From NCBI GenBank assembly GCA_943328975.2, contig CALQCC020000008.1, positions 62,001 to 126,000 of the forward strand: 64,000 nucleotides of DNA. The letters run 5' to 3'. The notes under the pieces were generated by a model that had not been told where the DNA came from, ran no database searches, and saw only the letters and a list, made by a program, of their open reading frames with translations. This document shows positions 61,683-64,000 of this stretch, piece by piece. The stretch is from Bordetella parapertussis (lineage in GTDB: Bacteria; Acidobacteriota; Terriglobia; Bryobacterales; Bryobacteraceae). Positions within the stretch are counted from its first letter, which is position 1. Each line of letters opens with the position of its first letter. Both the position numbers and the translations under genes were made by a program.

Positions 61683-62690
61683 CTATTTCAACAGGTCGAG
61701 AGCAGTTTTGGCTACTCGCGCCGCGTCCACTCGCGTCATGCAGCGATGGTCAATGGGACATTCGCGCTTCAGGCAAGGGCTGCACTCCACGTTCTCACGG
61801 ATCACACGAGCGAGCGGTCCGGTTGGTCCGGTAGTGACGTGGTTGGTCGCCCCGAAGATCGCGACCGTAGGCAGACCCAGCGCCGAGGCGATGTGCATCG
61901 GTCCGGAATCATTGGTCAAGTACGCGCGGCATGCCGCCGCGAGTTCAATGTATTCTCCTAGCGAAGTCTCGCCCGCGAAGTTGTGCACCGGCACGGTGAC
62001 ACCGCGCGCGACGGCCTCGCAGACATCCCGTTCCGCAGCCGACCCGAAGATCGCAACCTGTGCGCGGATCTCGCGAGCAACTTGACTTGCCGACTCCGCG
62101 AACCGTTCCGGCAACCACCGCTTGGCCGAGCCGTACGCGGCGCCCGGGCTTACGCCGACGATGGTCTCGCCCATGCCCAGCTTGCGAAATCGTTCCAACC
62201 CCGCTGCTCGCGCAGCCGGTGCGCCGTCTAACCGGATCGCTTCACATTCGGGCACACGATCCAGGATTCCGGCACGATGCAGCAGTTCCAAATAGTAGAA
62301 CCGCTCATGCACCTTTTCCAGCGGCACGGCGACAGCTTTTGTCAGCAACAACGACCGTCCATCGCGAGCGTAACCAATCCGCTCTGGTATCCGAGCCGCA
62401 TATGCGACCGCCGCCGCCTCGAACGCGTTCTGCAACAGGATCGCCATGTCGAAGTTGCGCGAAGCCAGCGCCCGGCCAGCAGCCCACTTCTCCACCAGCG
62501 TCTTCGGTGAGTAAGGAATTACTTCGTCGCAGAACGGCTCACGACCGTAGAGGTCGCCCACCCACGGCTTCGCCAGGATCGCAATGTGCGCCGAAGGATA
62601 GCGCCCGCGGAGCGCTCGCAGGGCAGGGAGGCTCATCACCGCATCCCCGACCCAGTTGGTCGCGCGCACTAGAATTTTGTTGGGGTCCAA
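61683..62690 (-). CDS. waaF: LPS heptosyltransferase II-like (WaaF family, GT9)
   Basis: 335 residues, the first gene of the LPS operon. ILVRATNWVGDAVMSLPALR near the N-terminus is the WaaF signature; VSPGAAYGSAKRWLPERFAE and TNDSGPMHIASALGLPTVAI-FGAT are the donor-binding parts, followed by CSPCLKRECPIDHRCM, a Cys-rich stretch usual in this family. The only frame-compatible start is the TTG at 62690, as the next ATG would cut the signature. The divergent NfeD-like gene starts 24 bases away, so the promoters must overlap coding sequence. Confidence 0.9.
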   Translation of the reverse strand: MDPNKILVRATNWVGDAVMSLPALRALRGRYPSAHIAILAKPWVGDLYGREPFCDEVIPYSPKTLVEKWAAGRALASRNFDMAILLQNAFEAAAVAYAARIPERIGYARDGRSLLLTKAVAVPLEKVHERFYYLELLHRAGILDRVPECEAIRLDGAPAARAAGLERFRKLGMGETIVGVSPGAAYGSAKRWLPERFAESASQVAREIRAQVAIFGSAAERDVCEAVARGVTVPVHNFAGETSLGEYIELAAACRAYLTNDSGPMHIASALGLPTVAIFGATNHVTTGPTGPLARVIRENVECSPCLKRECPIDHRCMTRVDAARVAKTALDLLK

Positions 62691-62714
62691 TCTTATAGGG
62701 TACTGTGAGAAAGG

Positions 62715-62981
62715 ATGGTTACGGATCCAAACCTCGCAATTTCCCTCATCGCAATGGGCCTGCTCTGCGTCTACGTCGAGCTGTGCCGCCCCGGTCGCGT
62801 CGTGCCCGGCGTGCTGGGAGGCATCGCGTTCCTGGTCGGTCTAGCCTCGCTAGTGAACGCCCCGCCCAATGCACGCATCTCGTGGCCAATCGTCACGGCC
62901 TTACTGGTCCCTCTTGGAGCCATAAGCGCATTTCTCCTGAAAGTCGCCATCCGCGCCCGCCGGAACAAGCTGCACCGCTGA
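62715..62981 (+). CDS. Short NfeD-like membrane protein
   Basis: An 88-residue protein with three hydrophobic helices (about 6-22, 28-47, 56-76). CRPGRVVPGVLGGIAFLVGL resembles the PG(L/I)xxPGxxG segment of the NfeD membrane region; the protease and OB-fold parts of full NfeD proteins are absent. GAGAAAGG lies just before the ATG. It is divergent from the WaaF-like gene by 24 bases and followed after 12 bases by the convergent propeller gene. Confidence 0.65.
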   Translation: MVTDPNLAISLIAMGLLCVYVELCRPGRVVPGVLGGIAFLVGLASLVNAPPNARISWPIVTALLVPLGAISAFLLKVAIRARRNKLHR

Positions 62982-62993
62982 CTGTCTTTATCT

Positions 62994-64000
62994 TTACTGC
63001 TTCAACAGCTGTTCCCAGTTGATCACGACATCCAAGCTGGCGGCTGCCGCACCGGAGGACGGGATCAACAACAGAAAACGTTTCCCGTCCGGCGACAATT
63101 GCCAACGGTGACTGTCGTTGCTATAGCCGACCGGCACAGGCGCCGAAAGAACCTCACGCGGTGCGCTGGCACTGAAGGTCCCGTTGCTCATCCGGAGGTC
63201 CACCACCATCATCTTTTGTCCGGAAAAGAAGAATAGCTCGCGACCATCCCTGCTCCATTGAGGTTCGACGCCGCCTCCCTGCGAGATGACCCACTTCCCT
63301 TGGGAAGCGTCCGGAAACGGCTGCACGTAGACTTCATATTGCCCGGACTCATCGGACGTATACGCTACAAACCGTCCATCTGACGAGAACTGTCCTTGTT
63401 TGATCAAAGAAGCCCCGTGAGTGTACTGGAAAGGCTTGGCTCCCGGTTTGTCCATAGGTAGCACCCAAAGGTCGCGGGATGTTTTCCCTTCATCGAAGGC
63501 GTAGAGGAGGTACTTCCCATCTCGCGACCAGTCGTTGGGCCAGTGGAGTCCCTGTTCCTCCAGAATCATCGACTCCGGCCGTGTATTGTTGACATCCGCT
63601 CGATAGAGGTGTTGCACGCGGTTCTTGTCCCGAGCAGTAAACACCACGGAGTTGTCATCAGGGGACCACATCGCTGAGCCCTCCGGCAGGATTTGTTGGG
63701 CGAGCCTAGTGACCGTCCCCCGCTCCAAATCGCGAATCCGCAAGCCAGAGGAGTTCGTGATTGCGACGCGCCCCCCATCGTGAGATAGATCCACCCCGAC
63801 ATACCCTTCGACAATGCCCATGTCTCCCACATGCTTTCCCTGCCGGTCGAACCAGACTGCGTTCTGGCGGGACTCAAGGTTCACCAGACGCAGCAGAATC
63901 CCGCTTGCGGATGCTGACGGGGGGGCCAACCCTTCTGATGCGGCGTCCAGCCTCAGGGCGACTGGGGGTCCGGGAATCTCGCCCTTTTGCGGATCGAAGG
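62994..64000 (-). CDS. TolB-like propeller protein, C-terminal part of a probable Ser/Thr kinase (partial)
   Basis: The frame is open through the right edge of the window, so this is a partial gene. Visible are 335 residues of PD40-type propeller repeats: AMWSPDDNSVVFTARD, NDWSRDGKYLLYAFDEGKTS, RFVAYTSDESGQYEVYVQPF and QWSRDGRELFFFSG. It ends VVINWEQLLKQ. The stretch entering from the edge (FDPQKGEIPGPPVALRLDAA) matches the usual link in kinase-propeller proteins, so the missing part is probably an N-terminal kinase domain like that at 2125-3456. The open frame's first internal start (TTG at 63929) is not the real beginning. Confidence 0.8.
   Translation of the reverse strand, partial: FDPQKGEIPGPPVALRLDAASEGLAPPSASASGILLRLVNLESRQNAVWFDRQGKHVGDMGIVEGYVGVDLSHDGGRVAITNSSGLRIRDLERGTVTRLAQQILPEGSAMWSPDDNSVVFTARDKNRVQHLYRADVNNTRPESMILEEQGLHWPNDWSRDGKYLLYAFDEGKTSRDLWVLPMDKPGAKPFQYTHGASLIKQGQFSSDGRFVAYTSDESGQYEVYVQPFPDASQGKWVISQGGGVEPQWSRDGRELFFFSGQKMMVVDLRMSNGTFSASAPREVLSAPVPVGYSNDSHRWQLSPDGKRFLLLIPSSGAAAASLDVVINWEQLLKQ

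Noticed and set aside
63916-63925. Run of seven G (plus strand) near the right edge, as a possible second kinase frameshift
   Set aside because: The reading frame of the propeller continues without a break through the run to the window end with sensible family sequence.
1-64000. CRISPR arrays, tRNA or rRNA genes, insertion sequences, prophage genes
   Set aside because: I looked for regular spaced repeats, cloverleaf-like intergenic sequence, transposase motifs and phage structural genes and saw none. Short tRNAs could be missed by eye, but few intergenic gaps are long enough.

Overview
The window is GC-rich chromosomal DNA from a Gram-negative bacterium. The gene content points to Acidobacteriota, most likely the Bryobacterales/Solibacter group: Oar-type TonB-dependent receptors with an N-terminal carboxypeptidase-regulatory domain, membrane Ser/Thr kinases fused to TolB-like propellers, a DUF1592/DUF1552 pair, many Tat- or Sec-exported proteins and LPS heptosyltransferases. 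This assignment is inferred from families, not from a marker-gene comparison. I saw no rRNA, tRNA, CRISPR array, prophage or insertion sequence.

Region by region. 1-8.7 kb: a small outer-membrane barrel, a Ser/Thr kinase split by a frameshift in a run of nine G, a secreted sugar dehydrogenase, DAHP synthase, and a Tat-exported thiamine-diphosphate enzyme followed by a cytochrome c. 8.7-12.3 kb: an operon that looks like a split MprF system (aminoacyl-phosphatidylglycerol synthase, AcvB/VirJ-type hydrolase, flippase-like protein), headed by a small lysine-rich secreted protein. 12.4-23 kb: a two-way locus with DabA, two proton-conducting membrane subunits and a NarL-type two-component pair on the minus strand, and a SulP anion transporter plus two outer-membrane barrels on the plus strand. 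The best reading is inorganic-carbon or bicarbonate handling. 23-27.8 kb: an Oar receptor, a small secreted protein and a decayed toxin-antitoxin locus. 28-33 kb: an OmpR-type two-component system divergent from a porin-like protein and an amicyanin-like cupredoxin.

32.8-40.8 kb is mostly housekeeping: Rel (ppGpp), a DUF971 protein, GyrA, LarE and a methyltransferase. 40.8-47.2 kb is a minus-strand run: DinB-like protein, metallophosphoesterase, PIG-L deacetylase, a 46-residue membrane peptide translationally linked to a sodium:solute symporter, and a zinc-ribbon membrane protein. 47.2-57.3 kb: a second Oar receptor, an outer-membrane barrel coupled to an ankyrin protein, and a divergent DUF1592/DUF1552 operon. 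57.4-57.7 kb holds a decayed MazF/PemK toxin. 57.7-62.7 kb is envelope glycan synthesis: a GtrB-like glycosyltransferase with a polytopic partner, then an LPS operon (WaaF-like, a degenerate nucleotidyltransferase, WaaC-like, an isoprenylcysteine methyltransferase-like protein). The window ends inside a second kinase-type propeller gene.

The most notable systems are the DabA/SulP locus with its own regulators, the split lysyl-phosphatidylglycerol operon, the exported ThDP enzyme with cytochrome c, and the unlisted small symporter partner. Two toxin-antitoxin fossils show past mobile content.
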